Shown: in pieces, positions 13,289 through 23,246 of the stretch | How positions within the stretch are numbered: the stretch's first letter is position 1 | Layout of the letters: each line of letters begins with the position of its first letter | Assembly (NCBI GenBank): GCA_019022495.1 | Contig: JAFEKR010000001.1 | Span: forward strand, 4,278,001 to 4,342,000 | DNA length: 64,000 nt | Source of the DNA: Epichloe hybrida | Taxonomy: Eukaryota > Ascomycota > Sordariomycetes > Hypocreales > Clavicipitaceae | Reading direction: 5' to 3' | The notes under the pieces: generated by a model | Told to the model about the DNA's origin: nothing | What the model saw: the letters and a program-made list of their open reading frames with translations, nothing else | Databases searched by the model: none | Made by a program: the position numbers and the translations under genes

Positions 13289-15192
13289 ATGGCATCTCCT
13301 TCCATTACATTGAACCGCATTCTCGCGGCTGCCCCGGCCACGACCAGAGGCCAGCCGACTCAGCTGTCCACCGATTCCAAAGGTCAACGGATAGCTTACG
13401 CGGTACGTCCTCACACGAAAATCCTCAGCGTCCGCCCCTTCAAATTCCACGAGGCTCTTACAAGCCGTCACAGTCTGGCAAATCCATCTTCGTCCGCTCA
13501 ATTGAAAATCCTGCCGATTGTAAAGAGTTCACCGGCCACACGGCTGCCACGACCGTCGCATGTTTCTCTCCTAGTGGGTTCAAAGTAGCCAGTGGTGATG
13601 CAAGTGGCATGGTTCGCGTTTGGGAACCAGACAATATCGAAAAGACAATCGGCGAATACCCCATTATATCTGGTCGAATCAACGATGTTGCTTGGGATGG
13701 CGAGTCTCAGCGCGTTATTGCCGTAGGTGACGGAAAGGAGCAATTCGGGCGTTGCATCACTGCCGACAGCGGGAATTCGGTCGGAGAAATCATCGGACAC
13801 TCCAAGTCCGTGAATGCTGTGGCAATGAAGCCTCAGCGTCCTTTCCGTGCCGCAACTGTTGGTGACGACGGCAACATGGTCTTTTATCATGGCGCCCCTT
13901 ACAAGTTCAACGAAAAGAGTGCCTTGCACAAGGGATTCGTGCTGGGAGCATCATATTCACCCGATGGAGCTTTCTTGGCAACCGTTGGCGCCGACAAGAG
14001 AATACAACTGTACGACGGAAAGACCGGCGAATCGTTGAGACAGATTGGCGAGGGGGAGCACACGGGCAGCATTTTCGCGCTTTCTTGGTCTCAAGACAGT
14101 AAGAAGTTTGCCACGGCAAGTGCAGATCAGACAATCAAGCTGTGGGATGTCGATTCGGGCAGTGTAATCCAGTCTTGGAAGTTTGGCGACGGTGTAAGCA
14201 TTCGTGACCAGCAATTGGGTGTTGTCATCCCCCATGGTCGAAGTGACGGTTTAATAATCAGCGTCAATCTTGATGGTGAGCTCATTTATTTGAAGGAGGG
14301 CAAAAAGGAGCCGGTCAAGGTTGCGCAAGGTCACTCGAAAAGCATCACAGCCCTGTTTGGTTCTTCTGACGGCAAGGCAAGTGCGCTCTGGACAGGCAGT
14401 TTTGATGGCCGCGTCTGCCACTGGGATATCAAAACCGGTTCTGCCAGCATCGTTGATGGCGAGTCTCACACAAACCAAGTTGTCCAGATTACCGGCCGAG
14501 GGGCCAAAATTTACACAGCCAGCTGGGATGACACAGTCAAGATTGCGGACGAGTCAGCGGGCACATTTATCGGCCAGTCTATCAAACTCTCAGCACAGCC
14601 CAGGGGTGCAGGTGCCTCTGATGTAACTCTTTATATCGCCACAGTTTCATCTATCGCGGCCTACTCTAATGGACAACTCTTGAAAGAGACACCTGTCACA
14701 TATGCTCCTACATCTATCGCCGCTTTTGACAACCTGGTAGCTGTCGGCGCTGATCAGAATTCCGTCAAAGTGTACAAGGCGAGCTCCATTGGTGCTTTGG
14801 AAGAGATTCAAACATTGAAGAGCCCCACGGGAATGATATCCGCTCTAGCGTTTTCCAAAGACGGAACGCATTTGGCAGCCGGCAACAGCATTGGCAAGAT
14901 ATATGTATACAAGACGGGAACGTGGGAGGTGGCTTCGGACCGCTGGTCCGCCCACACAGCGCGTGTGACGTGCATTGCCTGGGATGATAGCGGTGCTTAT
15001 GCAGCAAGCGGGAGTTTAGATACGAACGTCTTTGTTTGGTGCCTGGAGAAGAAGAATCAGGGGAAGAGGATCAAGGCTGCCAACGCTCACAAGGACGGCG
15101 TCAACGGTATCACCTGGATAGAGTGTGGTCAGATCGCGAGTGCGGGAGGTGATGCAAATGTCAAAATTTGGGACGTCAAGAATTTGCTATGA
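13289..15192 (+). CDS. aip1: Actin-interacting protein 1 (WD40 repeat)
   Basis: Exons 13289-13402 and 13474-15192, with a 71-bp intron, give 610 residues, the usual AIP1 length. AIP1 works with cofilin to disassemble actin filaments in cortical patches. WD-type repeats run the whole length: GHTAATTVACFSPSG, GHSKSVNAVAMKP, SWSQDSKKFATASADQTIKLWDV, GHSKSITALFG, AHTARVTCIAWDD and a final GGDANVKIWDVKNLL. Together they fit the two-propeller fold of this family. The N-terminus SPSITLNRILAAAPATTRGQ is typical of fungal AIP1. The start is the only ATG in frame before the intron. The gene converges on ALG13 with 215 bp between stop codons. Confidence 0.93.
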
Positions 15193-15407
15193 AGTAGAGG
15201 CCTGGCATAGGAGAGCATCTTTTATTCCTCTGTTTGGGTATGGACAAAGAAAAGTGCAATATGAATGATGATTGAAGCAATGAGCAAACAGGGCGCCCAA
15301 CACCGGCCCAATGTAGATCCCGCCGTACGCCGATATGGTTCTCCTCAGTATTCTTCCGTGGACTGCGGGTAAAAGAAAAATAATGGATCATCACAAAGCC
15401 TTTGCAC

Positions 15408-16178
15408 CTAGTCATGAGACATCTGCGATACTTCTTCCTCGTTCACTTCCAGCGGCTTGATCTCCCACAGTCGCAGAGCGCTTTGGTCTTTACGCTTGAC
15501 ATCATGTGCCGGCCAACGCGTCGTCTTGTTCTCCTCCCATAAAAGGATCGCCTTATGGATCGCTTCCCGAAGGTCTTGGAGACTGGAGATCACGCGATTC
15601 TGTAAGCTCATTTGCGGACAAAAACTGATGTCGTGAAGATCACCGGTAAGCTTACCTCGCTGAACTCATGACGGCGTATCCTTCCTTTGCCAAATGCTTT
15701 GCCATTTCAGTTTGGTGATCGTCTAGTAGTCCCGTGTTGGGCACCACCACAAGAGGCAGTCCCAATCTCCAGGCATCCAGTATTGTTCCGGTGCCTAGGA
15801 TCAATTGAGCGATTAGAAGCAAGAGCGGATGAAATGGACAAGCGGAACAGTCTCACCTGCGTGTGATATTACAAGGCCTGGGGCTCGTTGGCCCTGGCGT
15901 GCTTGACACAGCACCATTTCCTCCTTGAGAAGATTGCACTTTACATCAAAAACGTCCACTCGAAACCCGAGTGGCAGCTTGCACTTGTGCTCTGCAAACA
16001 TGGCATCGGCCCAGGTGACGTCTGGTCCGCACTGGACATGTAGAGCTGTGAAGTCTTGAGAATGAAGAAATTCCCAAAATGAAGGCTGTAAAACCTCTTT
16101 AGTCAGGGCTTTGAACCCGACGGTTGCGCCGACAGTGACGAGGCAGTACCTCTCGAGACCGCTCGGCTTCGGAGGCAT
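15408..16178 (-). CDS. ALG13: UDP-GlcNAc transferase subunit ALG13
   Basis: Exons 16178-15857, 15794-15656 and 15582-15408 give 211 residues, near the 202 of yeast Alg13. ALG13 is the catalytic subunit that pairs with membrane-bound ALG14 on the cytosolic face of the ER and adds the second GlcNAc to dolichol-linked oligosaccharide. The glycosyltransferase-28 C-terminal fold shows as [12 protein letters not shown] at the N-terminus, then [20 protein letters not shown] across intron 1, and [20 protein letters not shown] in exon 2. Introns are 62 and 73 bp. For intron 2, a nearer AG gives a premature stop, so the acceptor at 15583 is preferred. The start is 222 bp from that of the divergent mS35 gene. 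Confidence 0.9.
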
Positions 16179-16400
16179 ACTGCGTGGTTTGCAAGTTGTG
16201 CGTCAGCAACAAGCGTTGACTCGAAGTCTGGTTTGGTGTAACGTAACTGATGAAGCTTGAAGCCGGGATGCAAAAGCTTTGGCAAAACCCCGGCAAAACC
16301 AATCTAGGATCCCGGAAGCGCCGTCAAGTGACGACCCAAAATTCTGAAAGCTCGTTGGCACATAGACAAGGACAAGGCCACACAAAATTACATTTTCGAC
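16179..16400. promoter_or_regulatory. Bidirectional promoter ALG13 / mS35
   Basis: Only 222 bp separate the two divergent start codons, so both genes must share this promoter region. No strong TATA box is visible; both genes are housekeeping. Confidence 0.55.
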
Positions 16401-17614
16401 ATGGCTTCGGCTTCTCCTGCCGCGAGACTCTGCGCGCTGGCATGTCGCAGGGCCTCATCACCTGCCCAGCGACTACCTCTCGCACAACACCTCCCTCGAC
16501 GAGTCCAGCGCGCATTTAGCACATCCCCTGCACGATGGGCCCGCGAGGAAGGCGAGACGGCAGACGCACCACAGACGCTGGACCTGAAGACGATGAACAA
16601 GGCGTTTGCGGAGAGTGCCTCGCCAGAAGGACTCCGACAGCTAGATGAATTGGCCAAGACGAATGGCCACAACACGATTGACGAGTTCCTGACGGCAAAG
16701 CTGCGAGAGACTCCCGGGTGGGCGTCGGAGGATCGTTCGCTAGAAGAGGAATTGATCAAGGATGACGTGGGCGAGAAGCCGAACAAGTCGTCGTTTTGGT
16801 TCGATGAGGAGGATCCTGAAACCAACACGGAAGAACACGATGAGTTTGACGAAGACGACATTACATCCATGGCACACGGCAAATTGGAAGAAGTGCGAGA
16901 GATGAGACACTACACTCGACTTGCGGCGTGGGAGATGCCCCTTCTCGCAAGTAAGGTTTTCTCTGCAAGAAACCATTCTGTACTCTATATATCTGTCGTG
17001 GCAACAAGCTTTGGAAACTGACCTTTTTTTTTTGCAAAGAATTTGCCAAACCTTTCGAGCCCCCTACAGAGAACCAAGTCCTACGCTGGCGCTACACAAC
17101 CTACATGGGCGAATCCCACCCCGCCGAGCGTAAAGTCGTCGTCCAATTCTCACCTTCGGACTTTCAACTCACCCCCGTCCAGACAGACAAGCTCAGGAAG
17201 CTCGCTGGCCCGCGGTACAACCCTGAAAAGGACCTCGTCAAAATGAGCTGCGAGAGCTACGAGCACAAGGCGCAAAATAAGCTATACTTGACGGGCCTGG
17301 TAGACGACTTAATTGCGGCGGCAAAGGACCCCAAGGACACGTTTGAGGATGTACCGCTGGATCTGAGACACCAACAAGTGCGTGAGAAGCCTCGGTTCCC
17401 CAAGGAGTGGAGAATGACAAACAAGAGGAGATTGGAGCTGGAGGAGCAGAGGAAGGTGGCTGCGATGGAGGACCTGAAGAGGGCGGAGGGGGGATTGCTG
17501 GTAGATGGGAAGAAGGCGATTGACGATTATTTGATGCAGAAGTTGGTGGAGGAGCAGGAGGAGCAGAGGGTTGCGGAGATGGTGCCTGTGCAGAAGGGCA
17601 AGACGAGGAGGTAG
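16401..17614 (+). CDS. RSM24: Mitochondrial small ribosomal subunit protein mS35 (Rsm24 type)
   Basis: Exons 16401-16950 and 17040-17614, joined across an 89-bp intron with a T-rich 3' end, give 374 residues. The N-terminus (SPAARLCALACRRASSPAQR, then RAFSTSPARWA) is a clear mitochondrial targeting sequence with a typical cleavage region. The core block RWRYTTYMGESHPAERKVVV followed by KLAGPRYNPEKDLVKMSCES is the signature of the MRP-S28/mS35 family of the mitoribosome small subunit. An acidic stretch at about residues 115-160 and a charged coiled-coil-like C-terminal tail flank it. The Lys codon at the junction (A|AA) confirms the splice. Confidence 0.88.
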
Positions 17615-18341
17615 GATTTTTTGCTTCGGGGATCTTGATGCATGCATGGCTTGTATGTATGAGTAATAGAGATGGCGCGTGGCGCTGGTGGCATTCAATG
17701 TTTGGGCTGCCATGTATAGTACATTTAAGCGTAGATGTTGCATTATTCAAGGATTTTGAGCGGTTCGGTTGCATGTACAATAACGTGGTTGATGGGCTGT
17801 GTTGGCCGTTGAACAACGCAGACCACTTTTCTGGAAAAGAAGAAATCTTTGAGAAGGGGCGCGGTCAAACTCGCTTGGTGTTCTAAGTTACCGCGCCGTC
17901 GATAGCCCGAGCTGCTAAGATGCCTATCAGCTGGTACACCCGAATAAAGAGGGACCAGAGATAAGATGCTCGCTCGGGGCGACACAGGCACAGGCACAGG
18001 GACAGGGGTCATTTCGTCAGGTGGCGCGTGGTTAAAATCACTAAAGAAGTACATGTAACATGCAGCGACTGGCTGGCTGGCAAGCCGGCACCTGGCTTTG
18101 GGATAGCTTGTTCTGCTTCTTTTCTCGGGTGCGATCATCCGCTCGGGTTGTTACCACTCGGGCTGTTACCCCGAGAGACTAGACGATTCCTCCCCTCGCT
18201 GTTCTTTTCTATTCTCTCCGCCTTGAAGGCAATACCAGATCTTAGATCTTCCCTCGCGCTCTCGGCAGACGCCTCAACCCGATACTTGATTTTCCCTGCC
18301 AAGCCCCAATCTTCAAAGGCTGCTGTCAGCTCGTTGTCGCC
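17615..18341. promoter_or_regulatory. Promoter region of the fatty aldehyde dehydrogenase, with CTCGGG boxes
   Basis: This 727-bp stretch has no gene. CTCGGG occurs at 17973-17978, 18124-18129, 18142-18147 and 18157-18162, and in reverse at 18170-18175. The copies at 18142-18156 and 18157-18171 form a 15-bp tandem repeat (CTCGGGTTGTTACCA with two changes). A CAGGCA-type short repeat lies near 17985-18006. Confidence 0.55.
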
Positions 18342-20082
18342 ATGGCCAAAATCAAGCAACAAGGGCAACAAGGGCAGCAAGGGCCCATCCCGGCCTTTGA
18401 GTCCACGTCTCTCGACGCCATCACCGCTCAGGTCGAGCTTCTGCGCAAGACGTACCGCACCAACAAGACCAAGGACATCAAGTTTCGCCAGCAACAGATC
18501 CGCAAGCTGTACTGGGGCATCGTCGACTATGCCCCGCTCATCGAAGAGGCCCTCATGAAGGACATGGGCAAGTCCAAGTTCGAGGCTCACCTCACCGAGA
18601 TGGACTGGGTCAAGAACGAGGCCATCAACGTCGCCAACAAGCTCGAGACGTGGGCCAAGGATGAGAGCGTCGTCGACCTGCCCATGACCTACTGGCCCAT
18701 GAAGCCGCGCATCAGGAACGAGCCGCTCGGCCAGATCCTCATCATCGGCGCCTTCAACTACCCTTTCCAGCTCAACATCACGCCCCTCATCGGCGCCATT
18801 GCCGCCGGCAACTGCGTCGTCCTCAAGCCATCGGAGCTGTCGCCCCACTCCGCCATGATCATCAAGAGAATCGTTGACGAGTATCTCGACCCCGAATGCT
18901 ACGTGTGCATCAACGGCGCCCTCGAAGAGACCAAGCACGTCCTGGACCACAAGTTCGACAAGATCATGTTCACTGGCGGCAAGAAGACGGGTGCCATTAT
19001 TGCCACAAAGGCGGCGCAGTCGCTCACCCCCGTTCTTTTGGAGCTCGGCGGTTTGAATCCAGCCTTCATCACCAAGAGCGGCGACGTCAAGCTCGCTGCC
19101 CGGCGTCTCTTGTGGCAGAAGTGCTTGAACGCCGGCCAGCTGTGTCTGTCGCACAACTACGTGCTCATTGAGCGCAGCGCGCTCTCCGAGTTTGTTGATG
19201 AGCTCAACGTGCAGTATCGCACGTTTATGCCCAAGGGCGCCAAGGACAGCGACTTGTCTCGCATCGTCAACAAGGGCCATCATGACCGTCTGATGAAGAT
19301 GCTCAGCAACACCAAGGGCAAGGTCGTCATGGGTGGCTCGTCTGATGAAGAGAAGCTGTGGATCGAACCGACCGCCGTGCTGGTGGACAGCATCGAGGAC
19401 AGCATGATGGTCGAGGAGAGCTTTGGTCCCATCTGGTCCATCATGCCTTTCGACAGCCTTGACGAGGCTATCGAGATTGCAAACAAGGTCGACCCGACGC
19501 CGTTGGCGCTCTTTACCTTTGGTACCGATGCGGAGAACAACAAGGGTAAGTTGAGATGTAACAGATACCTCTCTTTTCTGCATATCAATACGGAAGAGGC
19601 AACCTTGCACAATGGAGCGAGAAAGCGTAGATGCTGACCCTGCTTCTTTTCCCCTTCATCTTATAGTCCTCGAGAACGTCACCTCTGGCGGTGCCACCAT
19701 CAACGATGCCTTCTTCCACGCCTCGATCAACGCCACTCCCTTCGGCGGTGTCGGAGGCTCCGGACAGGGCAACTATCACGGATACTACTCCTTCAAAGCA
19801 TTCAGCCACCAGCGTATCATAGCCCAGGTTCCCTCGTGGGCTGACAAGCTTCTCCGCGTGCGCTACATGCCGTACTCATTCTCCGAGCTGGACCGCTACC
19901 GCATGCTGAACGGCTTGTCGCCCAACTTTGGCCGAGACGGCAACGTCATCGCGGGCCTCAAGTACTGGCTCGGGTTCATGGGAGGCATGGGAGGCAAGAG
20001 CACGGCCGGCGCAGCAGCAAGGTGGGGAGTTCTGTTTGCCCTCATTTCTGCGTTCCTTCGGCTGAAAAGAAAGTTTCAATAG
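18342..20082 (+). CDS. Fatty aldehyde dehydrogenase, membrane anchored (class 3 ALDH)
   Basis: Exons 18342-19545 and 19667-20082 (121-bp intron) give 539 residues. The enzyme oxidises long-chain aldehydes to fatty acids with NAD(P)+; yeast Hfd1 is the best known relative. The catalytic Cys268 is in NAGQLCLSHNYVL and the general base Glu234 is in LELGGLNP. The NAD-binding and substrate-loop motifs GAFNYPFQLNITP, KPSELSPHSA, FTGGKKTGAII and EESFGPI are intact, and INDAFFHASINATPFGGVG follows the intron. The C-terminus (WGVLFALISAFLRLKRKF) is a hydrophobic tail with a basic end, fitting a tail anchor in ER, peroxisome or mitochondrial outer membrane. The start is the first in-frame ATG after the promoter. 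Confidence 0.92.
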
Positions 20083-20544
20083 GCCTGCAAACGATGCTAA
20101 GCGGTTGTCGGGCAAATGCGCTTGAGAAGAAGCCATTTTCCCACCCCATGAGAGCCCGATACCCATGTTTTGACGATATTTCTTTCAGCGGAGAATTAGT
20201 ATCATTTCCCCATCACCTGCCGTCAATGTGTCGTTGAGGCGAGCAATGCGATGTTGAGGGGCCCTTTTGATGTGCGGGTTGCATCTTTCAGGGCGATGGT
20301 GTGCGTTGGCGAAGTCTGTTTATTTCTTTGGCTCGGCTCTCTGTCGCCACCACCCCGTTGACTTGTAAATCTGTACCTGATTCCGAGAGCATGTCAAGTA
20401 TCAGGTAAGAAGTAAATTTGACTCATCTAAGAAATGACTAGAATAACAAATAAATCTGTGAGATGCATGTATCCGCACGTGTTGTAAATGGCCACCATTC
20501 GATTTCGTCTCATTTATTTCAACTTGTACTCTCAAAAGCGATGT
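20083..20544. other. Convergent 3' region between the ALDH and RRP4 genes
   Basis: Two genes end facing each other here. The sequence is moderately AT-rich and presumably carries both 3' UTRs. No coding signal was found. Confidence 0.5.
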
Positions 20545-21685
20545 CTACCGACCGGCCAAGATCGCAGCCAACCTCCTCCCCCTCTCACCACCCAAGTACA
20601 AATCATCATCCGCAGACTCCCTACCCATCTCCACCGCCTCCTGATACCCCATCATGACCATGTCCTCGTCAACCCTCAGCCCATTTTCCACCAGCGCCAG
20701 AATCACGCTTCGGCACCTCGCAATCTCCCTCACCGCAGCAACGTCGATCCAGTCATTCTGGCTCGAATACACCTTGCTGCTCACGCTCTCCTCCATCTTA
20801 TTGACCCCCACCTGCTGCTGGGCGGCCCCCTCCCCCTCCGCATGCTTGCTGATCCAGATGTACCCGTTGACGCCCAAAATCACATCAATCTTGCCGGAGC
20901 CGTTGGCGCCGTCCATGGTCCAGACCTGCCTCTTGGAGCGGACGACACCCCCGCCGCCGCCGGTGCCAGAAACGCTTACGAAGACGCCGTTTCGCAGTTT
21001 CCCATACTTGAGAGATCGGGTGTGCAGAGAAGCCGCGCCATCCTGGTGGAGCTGCTGGACTTCGGCGACGACGAGGTCCCCCTCTGCGAAGAAGGACCGG
21101 ATCTGCAGCTCGTCTGTCTCGGTGCGCTTGCGCAGGATGCCTCCGGGGAGGTTGATGGCGGAGATCTGGAGAATCGCCAGCTGCGAGGCCGATACGTCGA
21201 CGCGCCATCGCTTGGGGTGCACTTCCAGGATGCGTCCTACTACCAGGTCGCCTATCTCGGGGGTGTAGCGGGCGCGGAGGGGCCGCACCGAGAGGAGCTT
21301 GTTGGTCTTGGTGAGGGTGCCTGCGAGGGAGGAGGTGATGGACTGGGTTGAGGGGAGGACGTATGTCCCGTGCCCGCTTTAGGGGAGGGGACGACATAGT
21401 TTAGTTACTCTGGGGTCTGGGTTTGGATGTAGAGAAGAGGGAGATGAGAGCGTACCGCATCCATTGGGGATTCGATGTGATTACCGTTCCGGGTGTGAGA
21501 ATCTCATCGGCCATGGTGTCGTTGTCGGCGCTGCTGCGTCGGCGCTTGGGTGCGCGCATGGGCACGTCGCCTTGGATGTCGACGCCGCCGTCTGATTCGG
21601 AGTCGGACGTGGCGTCCTGGGCGGCGACGACAGAGGTTAGGGCTCGTTGGGAGGCCGGTTGAGGGCGGAGGATGGTGATGGGCAT
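20545..21685 (-). CDS. RRP4: Exosome complex RNA-binding subunit RRP4
   Basis: Exons 21685-21456 and 21376-20545 (79-bp intron with branch sequence TAACTAAAC) give 353 residues, close to the 359 of yeast Rrp4. RRP4 is one of the cap subunits of the RNA exosome, which degrades and trims RNA 3'-5' in nucleus and cytoplasm. The family start [20 protein letters not shown] is rebuilt exactly across the intron. The S1 region follows ([38 protein letters not shown]), and then a KH-like region around [14 protein letters not shown]. The N-terminal 60 residues are acidic and basic low-complexity sequence. Long open frames on the opposite strand are shadows of its GC-rich codons. Confidence 0.93.
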
Positions 21686-22465
21686 CGTGACGGTTGTGGT
21701 GGTAAGGCTGCAGCAGCAGCAAGCGTCTTGTGTTATGGGGTGCCGTTCTCACAGTCGGGTGAGTGGCCAGTGTGCGAGGAAGGGGCCTGGTGGAGATGGA
21801 ATGTGTTTGTGCTTGAGCTGTGGTTGAGAACAGCCAGTGGTTGATGAGTTTGATGAGTTTTGAGGTGAGGTTAAAGTGAAGTGGGTCCTTGGGAAATGGA
21901 CGATTTCGATGGAGCTGCCATGGAGGAGGGGAAAAAAGATCCCGTGCATTTTATCGAAACTCAACTCGGCGTCTATCGCCACCGTCAATACGTAGAAGAA
22001 CGTAGCTTACCGACAGCACTCACTCGAGACTATGTAGCATGTACACTGTCGCTAGCCCGGGGGTCGTTGACCACGTTTGAGCTTGACACGGCATTCCATA
22101 TCGGTCAAGATAGCAATAACCGCAATGAGCATCTCCGTGTCTCGTTGATCCATGGGTCTTGGAATCAGAATTGAAATCCACCAATAGGCCGTCTGAGATG
22201 TAAGCGCGATGAAATAGTCGGCTGTGACCTGCTCACCCGACACAAGTTTCCAAAACCTGGCATAAATACTCGGGTGACTGACTTCTTTTTACCCAATGAC
22301 AACAGAACGCCTGAAAGTATCTAGGAATAAAACGTTCTTCTTTCGCCCAGGAATATTCGTACACTCAATGGTGATATTGCACACGCCCAGTCGAGATACC
22401 CATCGTCCGACCAAGATTGTCCCGAGGCCTTTTTGTGTCTCAACAGCTTCATCACCCAAGCACGC
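21686..22465. other. Intergenic: RRP4 promoter and 3' flank of the DMAC1-like gene
   Basis: This 780-bp stretch has no recognisable coding sequence. A CAG-rich stretch (about 21709-21722) lies just upstream of RRP4. Nothing else stands out. Confidence 0.45.
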
Positions 22466-22853
22466 TCACCGAAAAGCCCGCCAAAGGCCCATCCATACTA
22501 GACCCAAGGATATGCCTGTAATGCCAAACCTCCTGCTTCTCATCCCAAACATGGATTTACTCTGCAAGATAGCCTGTCGCTGCTTCTCGAGCTGGGACAT
22601 GCCGGAGAAGTAACTGTAGGCTCCTAACCCGAAGAGTGCGCCGCTGCCTGCGCTCATTCGTTAGCAAGTCATTGCATAGGCCAAGGTGTTGCAACATGTC
22701 CGTTCCTCCTATAGTTCGAGTGCAGACAACATGGGGTTTCGTACCAACGATTTTGCAGCTGAGACAATCATCGCCGCGGTCTTGTCGCAACAGCCCTTTG
22801 AGGTCTTCTGGCCTGTCGAGAGAATGGATTGTGGGAAGCTTGTCGCCTGTCAT
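22466..22853 (-). CDS. Small DUF4536/DMAC1-like membrane protein
   Basis: Exons 22853-22745 and 22647-22466 (97-bp intron) give 96 residues. The splice rebuilds DCLSCKIVGSGALFGLGAYS, which resembles the DUF4536 family: a CxxC pair directly before a glycine-rich membrane segment. A second hydrophobic segment, FGITGISLGLVWMGLWRAF, ends the protein. In animals the family member DMAC1 (TMEM261) is a mitochondrial inner-membrane protein needed to assemble the distal arm of respiratory complex I, so a mitochondrial role is an inference here. The protein is too short for a confident assignment without a search. It is divergent from the AP-3 mu gene. Confidence 0.65.
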
Positions 22854-23246
22854 GATGGATATTGACAGGATGCAAGGTCCAAAAATGCCAATAGAGGCCA
22901 AAAATGGAGGCCAATGGAGTGACGGCCGGGGAGCTAATAGCTGGACGGTCGGAGAGTTGCGAAGGTCTTTTTGATATCGTCCATTCGGGAGGCTACGCCA
23001 GGGGCAGGCTCCAATTGGTCGCTGCTGTGAAGCTTCCACACTCCTCCACACTCCACCAAAAACTCCAGTAATAACGTAGTAGCGCGGAAGTTGGTTAGTC
23101 ATCAGGCCTCGGGCAAAAAGTACAACCCCACTCACTGTATTATGTACCAGCCGTCATGGGTCGGTCGCTGGAGTGCATCGAAACCTTGAGTCTGCATCTG
23201 CAAGCTCCAACAACGCGCCGGAGCTGGCCACAGTGCAGTCGGCAAG
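22854..23246. promoter_or_regulatory. Divergent promoter, DMAC1-like gene / AP-3 mu gene
   Basis: These 393 bp lie between two outward-reading start codons. The short direct repeat CTCCACACTCC at about 23041-23056 is the only notable local pattern. Confidence 0.45.

Noticed and set aside
18135..19610. 491-codon open frame on the minus strand, opposite the ALDH gene
   Set aside because: It mirrors a GC-biased coding exon with clear ALDH motifs; its own product has no recognisable domain and is Leu/Val/Asp/Glu-biased, as expected for an antisense shadow.
20488..21351. 287-codon open frame on the plus strand opposite RRP4
   Set aside because: It lies antisense to the conserved RRP4 exon and shows no family resemblance of its own.
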